A stretch of 64,000 nt of DNA from Roseibium sp. MMSF_3544 (GCF_030732845.1 NZ_JASHKA010000007.1:124001-188000), one strand, 5' to 3'. Positions 8,080-17,729 are shown, counted from the first letter of the stretch. Notes: a model not told the origin generated them from the sequence alone. Made by a program: numbers and translations.

Positions 8080-9366
8080 TTACGACAGCAGTTTCAACTC
8101 GCCCGTGGTGGGAATCTCGGGTGCGCTGTGATTGGACGTAATGACCAGTTCCATGCCATTTGCGCCCTTCTGCCACTGTCCGGCGACCAAAGGCGTCTTG
8201 GACACGTTCTTGACCGGACCGAAGCCCCAGTTGACGTGACCGACCACTGTTGGCAGGTCGGTTGCCTGGATGGCTTCGAGGATCGCGTTCGGGTCGTCGA
8301 GGTCGGCGCTGCGCTTGATCACATCGGTGGTGACCTCGAAGAGCGCGTGCTTGAAGCCGATCGGTTGGGTCCAGGGGCGACCTGACGAGGCGACGTAACC
8401 GTCCGCGAGCTGCTTGGCGGACTCGCCGGTCAGGGACGAGGAGAAGGGATGTTCCGGCGTCCACCAGATTTCCGAGGTCAGGCCATCGCCGCGGTCGCCG
8501 AGCGATTCAATGACTGACGGGAACAGGAGTGCCTTGCCGATCGTGACGACCTTCGGCTGGAAGCCCTGCTGAGCGGACTGGGACCAGAAAGTTGCAAAAT
8601 CGGGTGGGATCATGTTGCCGGTGACGATCTCGCAGCCAGCTTCCTTGAAGGCGGAAATCTGGGTTGAAAAATCATCAGTCAGCGGCTGGTAACGGCCCGG
8701 ATCGGTCAACTCGAACCCGCTGCCGACAAGAGCAGGTGGGAAGCCGACCTTGTCATCGCCCCAGGCGTTGCCGTCCGCATCGTTGGGAAAGAGCCCACCG
8801 ACCTTGCGCGCGACACCGCTTTCTTCCCAAAGCGCCAGGAACGCCTTGATGACGTCTTCCAGACCCCAGAAGAAGTGGTAGGTGTAATCAAAACCCTGCG
8901 CCGGATCACCATTGCGGCCGAAGAAGTAAGGCTGCCAGGGGCAATCGGTGGTGATGCACGGAACCTCGTTGAGTTCGGCCTGATCGGAGATCGGGTTGGT
9001 GGTATCGGGCGTCGATGCGCCAACCAGAATGTCCACCTCGTCACTCAGGATCAGTTCGGACGCGACCTCGGCCGCGCGGTTCGGGTTGGACTGGCTGTCC
9101 TTGGAAATGATCTCGACCTTGTAGGACTTGTTGTTGTTTTCAACACCGCCGGCGAGGGCCTTTTGGATCCCTGCAAGGACGAAATCGTCTGCTTCGGCGA
9201 AACCGGCCAGCGGTCCAGTGCGCGGGCTGACATGACCGATCTTGATGATCGGATCAGCCGCGTAAGCCCGGGTTCTTGTCAGGATTGCAGGGGCAGCAAG
9301 CCCCGCCGTTGCACCGGCAATGAAGCCGCGGCGGGTAATGCCAAATTTCTTTCCCAATAGCGTCAT
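8080..9366 (-). CDS. Liv-type ABC transporter substrate-binding protein
   Basis: A 428-residue periplasmic binding protein (Peripla_BP_6/leucine-binding class). Its N-terminus carries a twin-arginine-like signal (ITRRGFIAGATAGLAAPAIL) and an AYA-A cleavage site near residue 37. The mature protein starts IIKIGHVSPRTGPLAGFAEA, the standard opening of this class, and continues with SKDSQSNPNRAAEVASELIL and VDILVGASTPDTTNPISDQA. A GGGAGGAAAAACG ribosome site precedes ATG 9366. It delivers the ligand to LivHM. The Tat-type signal suggests export in folded form. The ligand cannot be read from the sequence; the operon points to a hydroxy-acid or amide-like compound. Confidence 0.92.
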   Translation of the reverse strand: MTLLGKKFGITRRGFIAGATAGLAAPAILTRTRAYAADPIIKIGHVSPRTGPLAGFAEADDFVLAGIQKALAGGVENNNKSYKVEIISKDSQSNPNRAAEVASELILSDEVDILVGASTPDTTNPISDQAELNEVPCITTDCPWQPYFFGRNGDPAQGFDYTYHFFWGLEDVIKAFLALWEESGVARKVGGLFPNDADGNAWGDDKVGFPPALVGSGFELTDPGRYQPLTDDFSTQISAFKEAGCEIVTGNMIPPDFATFWSQSAQQGFQPKVVTIGKALLFPSVIESLGDRGDGLTSEIWWTPEHPFSSSLTGESAKQLADGYVASSGRPWTQPIGFKHALFEVTTDVIKRSADLDDPNAILEAIQATDLPTVVGHVNWGFGPVKNVSKTPLVAGQWQKGANGMELVITSNHSAPEIPTTGELKLLS

Positions 9367-9408
9367 CGTTTTTCCTCCCAGATGCGCCACTCATGGTCGC
9401 AAGGCGCG

Positions 9409-10332
9409 TCAACCCAAGATGGTTTCGAGTTTCCGCAAGTGAGCTGCAACGCGCTGACGGACTTCGTCCGCTTGTTCCGGCGTCCAGCTCTGAAATCCTT
9501 CACCCGTTTTCATTCCGAGCTTTCCTGCCTCCACAAGTTCGCGCAGATAAGGGGAAGGGGCCGGCCGATTGTCCAAATCAGCCAAAACGTTTTCGTGGAT
9601 GTCGAGCGTCAGATCCGTACCGACCAGATCGGCGTTTACCATCGGCCCAAGAACTGCAAGGCGCCTGCCGAAACTTGCGTTGACGACAGTGTCGACGTCT
9701 GCAGCAGCGCACACGCCGTTTTCGACAAGGCTGATGGCCTCGCGCCACATGGCGTGTTGCAGGCGGTTACCGATGAAGCCCGCAACGTCCTTTTCCACCC
9801 GGACCGGCGTCTTGCCGACCGAAGCCAGCAGATCCACCATCGCGACCATCGCAGGTTCAGCCGTCCACTCTGTCCGGATGACTTCGACCAGCGGGATCAT
9901 GTGCGGCGGGTTCCACCAGTGGGTGCCGAGCGCCCGTGACCGATCCTCAAGGTCCGACATGATCTTCGTGATCGGGATCACCGAAGTGTTGGATGCAAAA
10001 ACAGTCCTTGCCGGCGCATGGCGTTCAACGTCTGCAAACAGGGCGCGTTTCAGGTCCGGTTTTTCCGGTGCGGCCTCAAACACGAAGTCCGCATCGGCAA
10101 CACACGCTGAAAAATCCGGCTGGCATGTGATGCGGGAAATGGCTGCATCTGCATCGCCGCCCTCTACGCCGAGAGCCGCGAGGCTCGTCCTGACCCTCTC
10201 ATGCAACGTGTCGAGGCTTGCCTGGAAGGTGTCGAAGACCTGAACAGAGTGGCCGGCGCGGGCAAATGTCAGTGCTATGCCGTGTCCCATAAGTCCGGCA
10301 CCGAGAACCGCGATGTTTTTGCTCTCGCTCAT
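9409..10332 (-). CDS. 3-hydroxyacyl-CoA dehydrogenase-type NAD-dependent dehydrogenase
   Basis: A 307-residue protein with an N-terminal Rossmann fold (NIAVLGAGLMGHGIALTFAR, GxGxxG near residue 11) and the 3HCDH C-domain. The catalytic His-Glu region reads LGTHWWNPPHMIPLVEVIRT near residue 130, and GFIGNRLQHAMWREAISLVE starts the C-domain. Stand-alone members of this size often act on free beta-hydroxy acids such as carnitine or gulonate rather than on CoA esters. It lies 3 bp behind the SDR gene and 42 bp ahead of the transporter genes. I infer that it makes the beta-keto acid consumed by the BKACE enzyme of the same operon. The exact substrate is unknown. Confidence 0.9.
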   Translation of the reverse strand: MSESKNIAVLGAGLMGHGIALTFARAGHSVQVFDTFQASLDTLHERVRTSLAALGVEGGDADAAISRITCQPDFSACVADADFVFEAAPEKPDLKRALFADVERHAPARTVFASNTSVIPITKIMSDLEDRSRALGTHWWNPPHMIPLVEVIRTEWTAEPAMVAMVDLLASVGKTPVRVEKDVAGFIGNRLQHAMWREAISLVENGVCAAADVDTVVNASFGRRLAVLGPMVNADLVGTDLTLDIHENVLADLDNRPAPSPYLRELVEAGKLGMKTGEGFQSWTPEQADEVRQRVAAHLRKLETILG

Positions 10333-10335
10333 TGC

Positions 10336-11136
10336 CTATCCTGCCGTATAGCCGCCGTCGGCATAAAGAATGTGTCCGGTGTAAAAGTCCGAAGCCTTGG
10401 AGGACAGAAACAGGAGCGGGCCGATCAGGTCCTCCGGCTCACCAAGACGTCCCTTGGGAACACGGGCCAGGAACCCGTCGCGGAAACCTTTGGCGAGCTC
10501 GTCGTCCTCAAACATCCAGGAGGTCAGCGGAGAGCGGAAGACGGTTGGAGCGATGGCATTGACGGTGATGTTGTCAGCGCCGAGTTCGCAGCCGAGCGCC
10601 TTGGTAATGCCGTCCACCGCTGCTTTCGAAGCACAGTAGGCAGTGTAACCCGCGGGGTGACCCAGAAGACCCCGTGCCGAGGAGACCAACACGATCTTGC
10701 CGCCTTGTGGCTGCTGCATCATCTGAGCGGTTGCGGAGCGTGCCAGCAACCAGGACTGCGTGACATTGGCCTCCAGGACACCGGTAAAGTCGGCTGGTTC
10801 CATGTCATTGATCTTCGCAACCTTGTTCATGCCTGACGCGACGACGAGAATGTCGAGAGATCCGTGATGCTTCACGCAGTTTTCGACCATTTCGTCACAG
10901 ACCGCGGCGTCCGTGGGGCGCTTGTTGACGGTCTCGACCGCTGCCCCCTTGGCACGGCATTCTTCCGCAACCTTCTCCAGCGCCTCGCTGTTGCCAGCGG
11001 CCAGAATGAGATCACAGCCGGCACCGGCGAGCGCATTTGCAGCGACCGCACCGAAAGCGCCGGTCGCTCCCGTGACCAGAGCAACCTTGCCCTTGATGTC
11101 AAAGAGTTCAAGTGGATGGGTCCAGACGTCAGCCAT
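10336..11136 (-). CDS. SDR-family oxidoreductase
   Basis: A 266-residue classical short-chain dehydrogenase: cofactor motif TGATGAFG near residue 22, NNAG-equivalent region LVVASGMN, catalytic Ser in VLVSSARGLLG and the YxxxK motif in YTAYCASKAAVDGITKALG. The C-terminus DFYTGHILYADGGYTAG is family-typical. The ATG overlaps the cupin gene stop (11136), indicating coupling. It probably oxidises or reduces an alcohol/ketone intermediate of the pathway. The family is certain, the substrate unknown. Confidence 0.9.
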   Translation of the reverse strand: MADVWTHPLELFDIKGKVALVTGATGAFGAVAANALAGAGCDLILAAGNSEALEKVAEECRAKGAAVETVNKRPTDAAVCDEMVENCVKHHGSLDILVVASGMNKVAKINDMEPADFTGVLEANVTQSWLLARSATAQMMQQPQGGKIVLVSSARGLLGHPAGYTAYCASKAAVDGITKALGCELGADNITVNAIAPTVFRSPLTSWMFEDDELAKGFRDGFLARVPKGRLGEPEDLIGPLLFLSSKASDFYTGHILYADGGYTAG

Positions 11137-11483
11137 CAGTTTGCCTCCGGCGGATAGGGAATGACGACGAGCATCGTGCAGATGTGATTGGACCGGTTCT
11201 CGATGGTGCGCACTTCGCCCGGCGCAATCGTGCAGCTGTCGTATTTCTTCAAAACCGTCTCGGTTGCGCCTGATATGACGGTCATTTCGCCCTCCAGGAC
11301 GACATAAACCTTCTCAAACGGCGTCGAGTCGGGTCCGGCACCGCCGCCCGGAAGAAACTGGCTGAGACCGAGCCACTGATTTTCAGGGCCGCCTTCCTCA
11401 AAACCTTGCAAACGCAAGCCGACCACACCCCGGTGATTGGGGGCTTCGTAAGGTTCGGCGTCGTCGAAACGCTTTACATGCAT
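11136..11483 (-). CDS. Small cupin-domain protein
   Basis: A 115-residue single-domain cupin with motif 1 (KVYVVLEGEMTVISG) and motif 2 (CTIAPGEVRTIENRSNHICT). The usual metal-binding His-X-His of motif 1 is not evident, so metal binding is uncertain. It lies between the cyclase and SDR genes in the leftward operon and overlaps the SDR start by one base. Small cupins of this type are often isomerases, lyases or binding subunits in catabolic operons; no specific role can be deduced. Confidence 0.8.
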   Translation of the reverse strand: MHVKRFDDAEPYEAPNHRGVVGLRLQGFEEGGPENQWLGLSQFLPGGGAGPDSTPFEKVYVVLEGEMTVISGATETVLKKYDSCTIAPGEVRTIENRSNHICTMLVVIPYPPEAN

Positions 11484-11548
11484 CGCTTCCTCCCAGACGC
11501 GGCATTCGGGACCGCCGGGCAGCCCGGCGGTCTCGGTATTTCAGTTGA

Positions 11549-12388
11549 TCAGAAGTCTTCGCCCGGTTCGATGCGATACCCCTGGCCGCGATCAATCATG
11601 GCGACAAGACGGATGATGCAGCCGTCGCCGCGATCCCAGTTCCATGGGAAGAACGCGAATGTGCAGCGCTTGCCGGTGACGGCATCGAGGTCGCCGCCGA
11701 CGTTCTCGATGCCGAGAATGCCGTTGGAGAAGAGCTTGTTGTGGACCGGCTCCCATTCGGGGAAGGCATCCTTCCAGTCGATGCCGCCCGACCATTCGAG
11801 ATACTCGGCTTCCAGGTGGGGCATGATCGGACCGTTACGCTGCGGGCCGATGGCTGTTGCAAGCGGGTGGTCATTGGCTTGGGTGTCATGGCCGACAACC
11901 TTGACGCCCTTTTCGATCATCCAGTCGGCGGCGGACGGGACCAGTCCCGGGCAGTAGGCGAAGTAGTCACCATCCTCATACTGCTTGTGCCAGCCGGTGT
12001 TGATGATCAGCACATCGTTTTTGCGGATGGCATGACCGCAGGCCTTTTCCAGATCGTCGCCGGTGATCTGCTCCCATTTCTTCTTGGGGACCGAGACGAC
12101 CAGCCCGGACCCGAAGAAGTGCGGCAGCGGGACCTCGTCAATGAAGGGCGTGCCCTGAACGACGTGAGCCGGCGCATCGATGTGCGTGGTCACGTGCATG
12201 GTCGTGGTGATGGTCTGCGACAGCACCCCCGATTTGGCCATGTAGTGCTTCCGGTCGATCTGAACGTCCTGGAAGTAGGGCCAGTTCGGGCACTGGAAGC
12301 CGTAGCGGTGGGAGAGGTTGTAGAACTCCAGGCCCATATCGTTGTTCAGGTTTTCCTGAAAATCGATGCCGCGAATCGTCACTGACAT
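11549..12388 (-). CDS. Cyclase-family metal-dependent hydrolase
   Basis: A 279-residue member of the kynurenine formamidase/isatin hydrolase-type cyclase family. The metal-binding motif is HVTTHIDAPAHV near residue 68, matching HxGTHxDxPxH except for Thr in place of Gly. KNDVLIINTGWHKQY and a late Glu-containing block (SNGILGIENVGGDL) complete the signature. It is the first gene of the leftward operon, so it probably performs an early hydrolysis step, opening a ring or cleaving an amide or lactone. Isatin hydrolases of this family are known from Labrenzia, but the residues visible here do not fix isatin as the substrate. A ribosome site GGGAGG lies just before ATG 12388. Confidence 0.87.
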   Translation of the reverse strand: MSVTIRGIDFQENLNNDMGLEFYNLSHRYGFQCPNWPYFQDVQIDRKHYMAKSGVLSQTITTTMHVTTHIDAPAHVVQGTPFIDEVPLPHFFGSGLVVSVPKKKWEQITGDDLEKACGHAIRKNDVLIINTGWHKQYEDGDYFAYCPGLVPSAADWMIEKGVKVVGHDTQANDHPLATAIGPQRNGPIMPHLEAEYLEWSGGIDWKDAFPEWEPVHNKLFSNGILGIENVGGDLDAVTGKRCTFAFFPWNWDRGDGCIIRLVAMIDRGQGYRIEPGEDF

Positions 12389-12553
12389 ATGTGTTCCTCC
12401 CGTCAGTCAGTGTTTTACTGTATTGCTAAACGGTACAGATGCATCATAATGTGGTCAAGAGGAATTCTCGACTTATTGTGAAATTTGACCTATATGCTGC
12501 ATTTAACACTGTGCATGAAACGCAGAATCAGCGTTGGGTCAAAGAGGGCGAAA

Positions 12554-13321
12554 ATGGTTTTGACGATGGAACCTGAAAGAAAGACTCAATCAAATCAAGG
12601 TGTTCAAGTCATATCGCGGGCGGCAGAAATTCTACGCGTGCTGAAGCAGGACAATTCGGGTCTCAGCCTTGGGCAAATTGCAGAACGCGTACGACTGCCC
12701 CGCTCTACGGTACAGAGGATTGTCAATGCGCTTCTGGCGGAGCGGTTGGTCATGTCCTCGAGCGCAGAGGGAGGCCTGCGCCTTGGCTCTGAAATTCAGT
12801 CCCTTGCTGCAGCCGGCAGGGTCAACATGAGCGAGCTGGCGCATCCCGTGTTGACCGATCTTGCGAAGAAGACCAAGGAAACGGTCGACCTGGCCGTTTT
12901 CCGGGATGATCACATGGTGTTCCTGGATCAGGTGGTCGGCACGCACCGCCTTCGAACCGTTTCCGCTGTCGGTGAGGTCTTTCCGATGACGGACACGGCA
13001 AACGGCAAGGCCGCCCTTTCGCTCATGGAAGACGATAGGGTTGTTGCGATTGCCGGGCGCGAACTCAAGGCAAACGGGGAGGGGCACCGGCCGCTGTCGG
13101 AGTTTTTGAAAGAGATCGAGGATATCCGGTCAACCGGCGTCGCCTGGGATCTCAACGAACATACGGACGGGATCTCGGCTGCCGGCTTTTCCTTCCAGGA
13201 CCCTGTCGGGCTGATCTATGCCATTTCCGTCCCGGTACCGACGCACCGGTTCGAGCGACTGAAAGACGACCTTGCCGTGCAGCTTCTGGAAGCGCGGCAG
13301 ACGGTGTTGAAGCTGGTTTAA
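12554..13321 (+). CDS. IclR-family transcriptional regulator
   Basis: A 255-residue protein with an N-terminal winged HTH (VISRAAEILRVLKQDNSGLS, LGQIAERVRLPRSTVQRIVN) and a C-terminal ligand-binding domain (TVDLAVFRDDHMVFLDQVVG, MTDTANGKAALSL, AAGFSFQDPVGLIYAISVPV). It is divergent from the 11-gene operon and shares the 165-bp intergenic region 12389-12553 with it, so it most likely controls that operon in response to a substrate or intermediate. The start at ATG 12554 has a GAGGGCG site; the frame is open to 12485 and an alternative ATG lies at 12566. Confidence 0.88.
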   Translation: MVLTMEPERKTQSNQGVQVISRAAEILRVLKQDNSGLSLGQIAERVRLPRSTVQRIVNALLAERLVMSSSAEGGLRLGSEIQSLAAAGRVNMSELAHPVLTDLAKKTKETVDLAVFRDDHMVFLDQVVGTHRLRTVSAVGEVFPMTDTANGKAALSLMEDDRVVAIAGRELKANGEGHRPLSEFLKEIEDIRSTGVAWDLNEHTDGISAAGFSFQDPVGLIYAISVPVPTHRFERLKDDLAVQLLEARQTVLKLV

Positions 13322-13331
13322 TCAAGGGTCT

Positions 13332-16300
13332 CTATTCGGCAGCCTGGTTCGGCAAGGTGGCAGTGCCGCTCTTTTGAGCGTTTTCGCCGGTTGCGACGCC
13401 TTGGTCGCTTTGGTCAAGCAAGGCCGAGGAATGAAGCGTTTCGGCGTAATTTCTCAAATCGTCCTTGTTGACGTTCGCTTCGCCGATCAGGTTCTTTACC
13501 CGGTTTGCGACCTTGGCGATCTCCTCGCCGGCGTCCATTTTCTTCAAATGCGCATCAACGAGGGGTCCCAAGCCGCCACCCGCATCGTCAGGCTCTGGCA
13601 GGCCTTGCAGAAAGGCCTCGGCCGAACCGAGCGCAACGACTTTTTTGTCATTCATCTTGGGAGCGCTCTCTGCGCCGGCTTCAAACTGGTAGGACACCAA
13701 TCCGAGGCGTTGCGCGATCAGGTCCAGGAAATCGACCCTGTAGTTGATCTGGCGCATGCGCGCTGAGGCAAAACGCATCCGGTTCATGAACCGTTTGACG
13801 GCGCGCGGCGTGCCGTTGATGCCTTCAATAACCTGGTTCGCGTCTTTCAGGGCGTCGACGAATGTGCTCGGGTCGTATTCAACGTTTTTGGAGATTTCAT
13901 AGGCGCGGCGCAGATAAATCCACAGAGCGAAAAGAGCCAGACCGAGGACGAACGGGACGAGAATCCAGAGTTCCTGATAGTTCCACATGGGATCGATGGG
14001 TGTCGGTGCAGGCTCGGGGTCGTCGAGAACCGGGTTTTCAGAGCCGACACCGTCATTTGCCGGGACCGGCACTGGCGTCAGGGGCGCTGCTTCCGGTCCT
14101 TGATTTTGAGGTGCGGTCGTGGATCCCGTTCCACTTGATGTTCCGCCGGCACCGCCGGAAACAGCAGGCGTATCCTGAGCTGTGAGCGTGGGTGTCAGGC
14201 TTGTCACTTTGTCATAGAGAGAGCCACCATAAAGCCAGAAGGACCAGCCGAGTGCTGCCAGCACGACAATCTGGGCGAGCCGGGAGAGGTTTTGCAGCGC
14301 AAAGGTGACCCGAGGCTTCAGGACATTCAGCCACTTCTTGTCCTCGTCCAACGGTTCGCTTCTTTGCTCCTTGCGCGATTCCGCCAAAGCTGCCGCAGCT
14401 TCCGGCGTCATTGGCGGGATCGCAATTTCAAGATTGATGAGTTTTTCCATGTAGTGCCGGGCATAGGCGCGGCGCTTGTCTGTTTCGGACTTGCCGAAAT
14501 TGAACGGGATTTCCCGGTCCGGAATGCCGTCGGCGATGTCCTTCAGTTCGTCGCCGATGGAATGTTCGACCTGGGCGCGGTCGAAGCCCATGACGACGAT
14601 ACAGTCGCCGACCGAGACAAAATAATTGACGGCTTCAAAGATCGACAGAACCGATTTCGCCTGGCAGCGGTCCAGATCGTCGATGAAGATGACCAGCCCG
14701 GGAACACCCGGCATGCGCAATGCGGTGCACACCTCGCCGAACGCTTTCCCGAAATTGTAGCGGAAGCTCAGCTTGTCCTGAAAATCGGTCAGCCTTGTGA
14801 AAGACGCAAAGTCCCGCAAGAGTTTGACGGGTTTTGCCGGAAGCGCGATCCAAAGCGAGCGTAGCCACAAGAACAGACCGATCGCCGGAATTGCCTTGAC
14901 CGCTATCCCTGTCAGCGAAACCCCTTCTTCCTCCGATATCGTCTTGAGGAAGGCTTCATATTGCTCATGCAGCCAGGCGATTTGCGGATCGGTGATGGCA
15001 AGAGCGGCAAGAACCACGGCCAACATGATCAACAGGATGATCGGAAACAGGGATTTGAGCTGGGCCCAAAGACGCGGTGCAACGAGCCTTGCGCGGAACA
15101 AGAGGCCGCGCCAGGTCCAGATGCTGGGAATTGCGCGTGAGCGCACCGCCTCGAACAGGGCGGCAAGAAGATGATCTTCGTTCTGGTGATGCCAGGCATT
15201 GAACCAGACCGCTGACGTGCCGCGCCGTTTCAGGTCCTGGCAAAGCAGGTTCATGAGGGAACTTTTTCCCGAGCCCCAGCCGCCGGCGACGCCCATGACG
15301 AGAGGCGGTTCGGTCTGCGCATTGCGCAAGAACAGCGATACTTGCGTCGCCAGTTGTTTCAGTCCCAGCGCGTCTTCATCATCCCAGCCGATTTCGCGAT
15401 CTGATTTTCCGGCGGCGACGGGACGCTCGTCGCTGTTCTTGATCAGCCACCACAGGCGCAGGAAGTAGATCGCGGCGAGCAACGCGCAGAGACCAAGAAC
15501 GATTGCGACATAGGAGAAGACCGGAGCGCCTGCTTCCCACTGGATATGCGACCAGTCGCCAACTCCGTTTTCACCCCGCTGGGGAAGCGATTTGGTCTTG
15601 TAGAGGAGTGCGTGTGAAGGCGCTCCTTCGAATGCCGGGCGTCCGACGGCAACCGCGTAGTTCTTGCCACGATCGACGCGGACATCCGTCAGGCGGGGCG
15701 CGTGTGTGTTTTCAATCGCAGCAGCAGTCCAGGTCGTGCCGCTGTCATGCGAGACCATGACGGTTCCGGCCTCGCCAACGGCGACACCCGTGTCACCGTC
15801 GAAATCAACCGCGAGCAGGGATGGTGCAATGTCTGCCGTGGACGGGGCGACGGCCACGTACCAGTCAAATCCGCCCAGTTCACCCGCATCCGGAAGATCG
15901 GGTGCATACTCTGCGTTGACAGGGATGCCGACGTAAATTGCCCCGGCGCCACCCACCGCGACGCGGTCTCCATTCCGGCCGACTTCAGCGACCGCGTGGA
16001 TAGGATGGAGAAACGACGAGGGTACGTTTCTCCGCGTCGTTCCCTCGAACCATTGAATCCGCTCCTCACCGAAGATCAAGCGGCTCCTTGCATCGAGGGC
16101 CGTGGGGCGGACGGACTGATCGTTGGCATACTGGATTTCATAAATGTTGGTGAAGCCGACACTTGGCACCGCCATGAGCCGGCTGCCGTCTCCGGAAAAA
16201 GACAGACGGCCCTTTATCAGTCCGCTATCACTGACAACGGGGCCAACCCCCCAGGCTTCGAACAGCTCCTGCGTCTGTTGAGCGGTCGGAGACTGGGCGT

Positions 16301-17729
16301 CGTCCGGATTGGAGGTGAGCTGTTCCCAGGTGTTCGTGTCACGAATTTCAATGAGGCCGGATTGATGGAGTGCAGCAACCTGGGACGCATCGGGGGAAAA
16401 CGCTGCGGCAATTATCCGGGCGTCTGACGAAAGGCCGCGGGGTTCGATCTCGGATGCGCCAAGGCGGTGCAACAGCAAGCTTCCATTGGCGGACAAGGTC
16501 AGGAAACGCTCTCCGTCCGGAGCGAAAAGAATTTGCCGGATGTCCCTGTTGCCGATCGTGGGCGACTGTTGGTCTCCTGCGTCGACATTCCAGCTGCTTA
16601 CGGTACCAGCTTCCGTCACTGTAATCAGCGTGCTTCCGTCGCCTGAGAGCGCTGCAAGCCGGATGGGCTGTTTCGGTTCCTCAGCAACCAGCAACCAGCT
16701 TTCGGCAGCCACGTCCCACACTTGCGCGATGCCGAATTCGGTGAGCGATAACAGCCTGCTGCCGTCGTTTGAAAATTCAAGGCCGAGAACATTGCCGTAG
16801 TCGCCCTTGAAAACGGTGTTCAACTGCTCGGTTTCGCGATCAATGAACTGGATCGTCGCATCATCAAATGCGATCGCGATCATGGAAGAGTTCGGGACAA
16901 AGCGAGCATCGAGCATGCGGCCCTGTTCGTTTTGTATTTCCTTGACCAGCTGACCGGTGACCCCATCCCAGAGGAGAACCGTTCCGTTCTCCGACGTGCC
17001 CAGTAAAAGCAATCCGTCTTCCGAATAATAGGGAGGTGCGGTTGTTCCGGTGTCCTGGGACAAGATGGCGAGTTCCTCGCCGGTTACCGAATCCCAGATC
17101 CTGTTCGTGCCGTCCGATGACGTCGTGACGATCCTCGAACCATCCGGCGAAAAGACGGCGTAGCTTGCCCCGAGCAGATCTCCGGCAATCTGTGCAGAAG
17201 ACCTGAGACTTTCAGCGCCTCCACGCACACGGGTTTCCTGCAGCTGCCAGGATTCGTTCTGGTAAAAGTGGACTTCACCGTCCACGCTGATCGCGCCCAG
17301 TTGGGTACGGTCGTTGCTGAGAAAGAGACGGGTGACGATTGCATCCGGTCTGTCATCCGCGCTGCGGTCAATCCGCCAGGGAGAATTTCCGGGAGCGCGC
17401 AAAAGTCCTTTTACGGGCTGATCGACCGAGGACCATTTCGAAAGCCGCTCCTTGAAAAAGAACTGGTCGCGCGGTCCGACAGGCCTGTACTCGTGACCCG
17501 CATAGGCTGGTTCATGATCTCTGGTAAAGACCGGCGGCAATACGGAGGTGGACGTATCCCAAAACGGGCTGCCTGACGGTTTGGATACGGAAAAGCCGTA
17601 ATAGGCCACGGCAAAGAAAACGACCGCCAAAACACCGGCAACGGCAGCACGCACAAGCGGATCTACAAGCCAGTCCCAAATGGTTCTGCCTTCTATTTTC
17701 CTGGCGGTGCTACTTTGTTTCTTGTCCAT
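13332..17729 (-). CDS. Membrane-anchored beta-propeller/KAP-type P-loop NTPase fusion
   Basis: A 1465-residue protein. Order: TM helix about 29-50; WD40-like propeller blades about 110-600 (repeating GSRIVTTSSDGTNRIWD-type units); a BNR/Asp-box region with SHDSGTTW near 665; TM helix about 742-765; Walker A (GVAGGWGSGKSS) near 815; two TM helices near 900 and 950 inserted inside the NTPase; Walker B (GLVIFIDDLDRC) near 1015; a TM helix near 1165; a Gly/Ser/Thr/Pro-rich loop about 1185-1250; a last TM helix about 1255-1275; and a soluble tail. TM helices between Walker A and B are the mark of KAP NTPases. Counting helices places the propeller and the low-complexity loop in the periplasm and the ATPase in the cytoplasm. 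It looks like a transmembrane sensor with an ATP-driven output. KAP proteins include phage-exclusion PifA, so defence is possible but unproven. No partner gene is apparent; IclR converges on it. Confidence 0.85.
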   Translation of the reverse strand: MDKKQSSTARKIEGRTIWDWLVDPLVRAAVAGVLAVVFFAVAYYGFSVSKPSGSPFWDTSTSVLPPVFTRDHEPAYAGHEYRPVGPRDQFFFKERLSKWSSVDQPVKGLLRAPGNSPWRIDRSADDRPDAIVTRLFLSNDRTQLGAISVDGEVHFYQNESWQLQETRVRGGAESLRSSAQIAGDLLGASYAVFSPDGSRIVTTSSDGTNRIWDSVTGEELAILSQDTGTTAPPYYSEDGLLLLGTSENGTVLLWDGVTGQLVKEIQNEQGRMLDARFVPNSSMIAIAFDDATIQFIDRETEQLNTVFKGDYGNVLGLEFSNDGSRLLSLTEFGIAQVWDVAAESWLLVAEEPKQPIRLAALSGDGSTLITVTEAGTVSSWNVDAGDQQSPTIGNRDIRQILFAPDGERFLTLSANGSLLLHRLGASEIEPRGLSSDARIIAAAFSPDASQVAALHQSGLIEIRDTNTWEQLTSNPDDAQSPTAQQTQELFEAWGVGPVVSDSGLIKGRLSFSGDGSRLMAVPSVGFTNIYEIQYANDQSVRPTALDARSRLIFGEERIQWFEGTTRRNVPSSFLHPIHAVAEVGRNGDRVAVGGAGAIYVGIPVNAEYAPDLPDAGELGGFDWYVAVAPSTADIAPSLLAVDFDGDTGVAVGEAGTVMVSHDSGTTWTAAAIENTHAPRLTDVRVDRGKNYAVAVGRPAFEGAPSHALLYKTKSLPQRGENGVGDWSHIQWEAGAPVFSYVAIVLGLCALLAAIYFLRLWWLIKNSDERPVAAGKSDREIGWDDEDALGLKQLATQVSLFLRNAQTEPPLVMGVAGGWGSGKSSLMNLLCQDLKRRGTSAVWFNAWHHQNEDHLLAALFEAVRSRAIPSIWTWRGLLFRARLVAPRLWAQLKSLFPIILLIMLAVVLAALAITDPQIAWLHEQYEAFLKTISEEEGVSLTGIAVKAIPAIGLFLWLRSLWIALPAKPVKLLRDFASFTRLTDFQDKLSFRYNFGKAFGEVCTALRMPGVPGLVIFIDDLDRCQAKSVLSIFEAVNYFVSVGDCIVVMGFDRAQVEHSIGDELKDIADGIPDREIPFNFGKSETDKRRAYARHYMEKLINLEIAIPPMTPEAAAALAESRKEQRSEPLDEDKKWLNVLKPRVTFALQNLSRLAQIVVLAALGWSFWLYGGSLYDKVTSLTPTLTAQDTPAVSGGAGGTSSGTGSTTAPQNQGPEAAPLTPVPVPANDGVGSENPVLDDPEPAPTPIDPMWNYQELWILVPFVLGLALFALWIYLRRAYEISKNVEYDPSTFVDALKDANQVIEGINGTPRAVKRFMNRMRFASARMRQINYRVDFLDLIAQRLGLVSYQFEAGAESAPKMNDKKVVALGSAEAFLQGLPEPDDAGGGLGPLVDAHLKKMDAGEEIAKVANRVKNLIGEANVNKDDLRNYAETLHSSALLDQSDQGVATGENAQKSGTATLPNQAAE

